From Flavobacterium sp. (GTDB lineage: Bacteria; Bacteroidota; Bacteroidia; Flavobacteriales; Flavobacteriaceae), in assembly GCF_027482425.1 (NCBI RefSeq), contig NZ_JAIXWA010000025.1:1-42589 (forward strand): 42,589 nucleotides of DNA, given 5' to 3'. The notes under the pieces were generated by a model that worked only from the letters and a program-made list of their open reading frames with translations, ran no database searches and was not told the origin of the DNA. Positions within the stretch are counted from its first letter, which is position 1. Every line of letters begins with the position of its first letter. Both the position numbers and the translations under genes were made by a program. Of the stretch, positions 42,565 through 42,589 are shown in pieces.

Positions 42565-42589
42565 CATTTTTTTCTTATTTAAAGAAATA

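Noticed and set aside
1..42589. Defence, toxin-antitoxin, integron or mobile-element modules
   Set aside because: No transposase, integrase, restriction, reverse transcriptase or toxin-like gene was recognised; every larger open frame belongs to a core or envelope family.

Overview
This window looks like a core chromosomal segment of a Flavobacteriaceae bacterium, close to Flavobacterium. The evidence is the gene families (type IX secretion cargo with type A and type B C-terminal domains, a PorG-like barrel, a fused HPPK/deoxynucleoside kinase, DUF4403, DUF6089, a GH3 enzyme), the absence of Shine-Dalgarno sequences, and repeated Bacteroidota-type promoter elements (TAnnTTTG, sometimes with an upstream TTG about 18-20 bases away). 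No prophage, IS element, CRISPR array, defence locus or integron is visible.

Layout. 1-18 is the 5' end of a tRNA on the minus strand with its promoter. 149-2749 (-) is mutS. 2896-5979 (+) holds a DUF1573 protein, a SpoU-type RNA methyltransferase and a secreted lectin-domain protein. 5968-7104 (-) is the fused folate/nucleotide enzyme. 7240-12322 (+) carries sppA, an AsmA-like protein and a small barrel. 12377-13171 (-) is a DUF2797 protein. 13380-17332 (+) carries a GH3 enzyme, a 40-residue lipoprotein whose start overlaps the GH3 stop, and a large outer-membrane barrel. 17384-21460 (-) is the protein-quality block clpX, clpP, tig, plus a small membrane protein.

21556-22449 (+) is a type A T9SS cargo protein. 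22497-23993 (-) is an alpha/beta hydrolase with pdxJ. 24086-34024 (+) is an envelope-biogenesis run: CBS protein, nadK, porG, uppS, bamA, two OmpH/Skp chaperones, murI, a pseudouridine synthase and an MscS channel. 34021-37424 (-) holds tolC-like, hlyD-like and tsaB. 37554-38942 (+) is a DUF4403 lipoprotein. 38939-42531 (-) is a cytochrome oxidase and maturation block: subunit III, subunit IV, a cysteine-free SCO-like protein, SCO1, DUF420 and a small CxxC membrane protein.

The genes cooperate in clear modules. PorG, UppS, BamA and the OmpH proteins link lipid-carrier synthesis, outer-membrane protein assembly and type IX secretion, and the same order is remembered from Porphyromonas gingivalis. 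ClpX, ClpP and trigger factor form the proteostasis module. The oxidase block pairs structural subunits with copper-insertion factors. The most unusual non-gene items are a tandem octamer array with a hairpin between clpP and clpX, a GC-rich element between tig and clpP, three convergent gene pairs that overlap at their 3' ends, and several inverted repeats at promoters. I did not find a convincing previously undescribed multi-gene system; the best leads are listed as findings.
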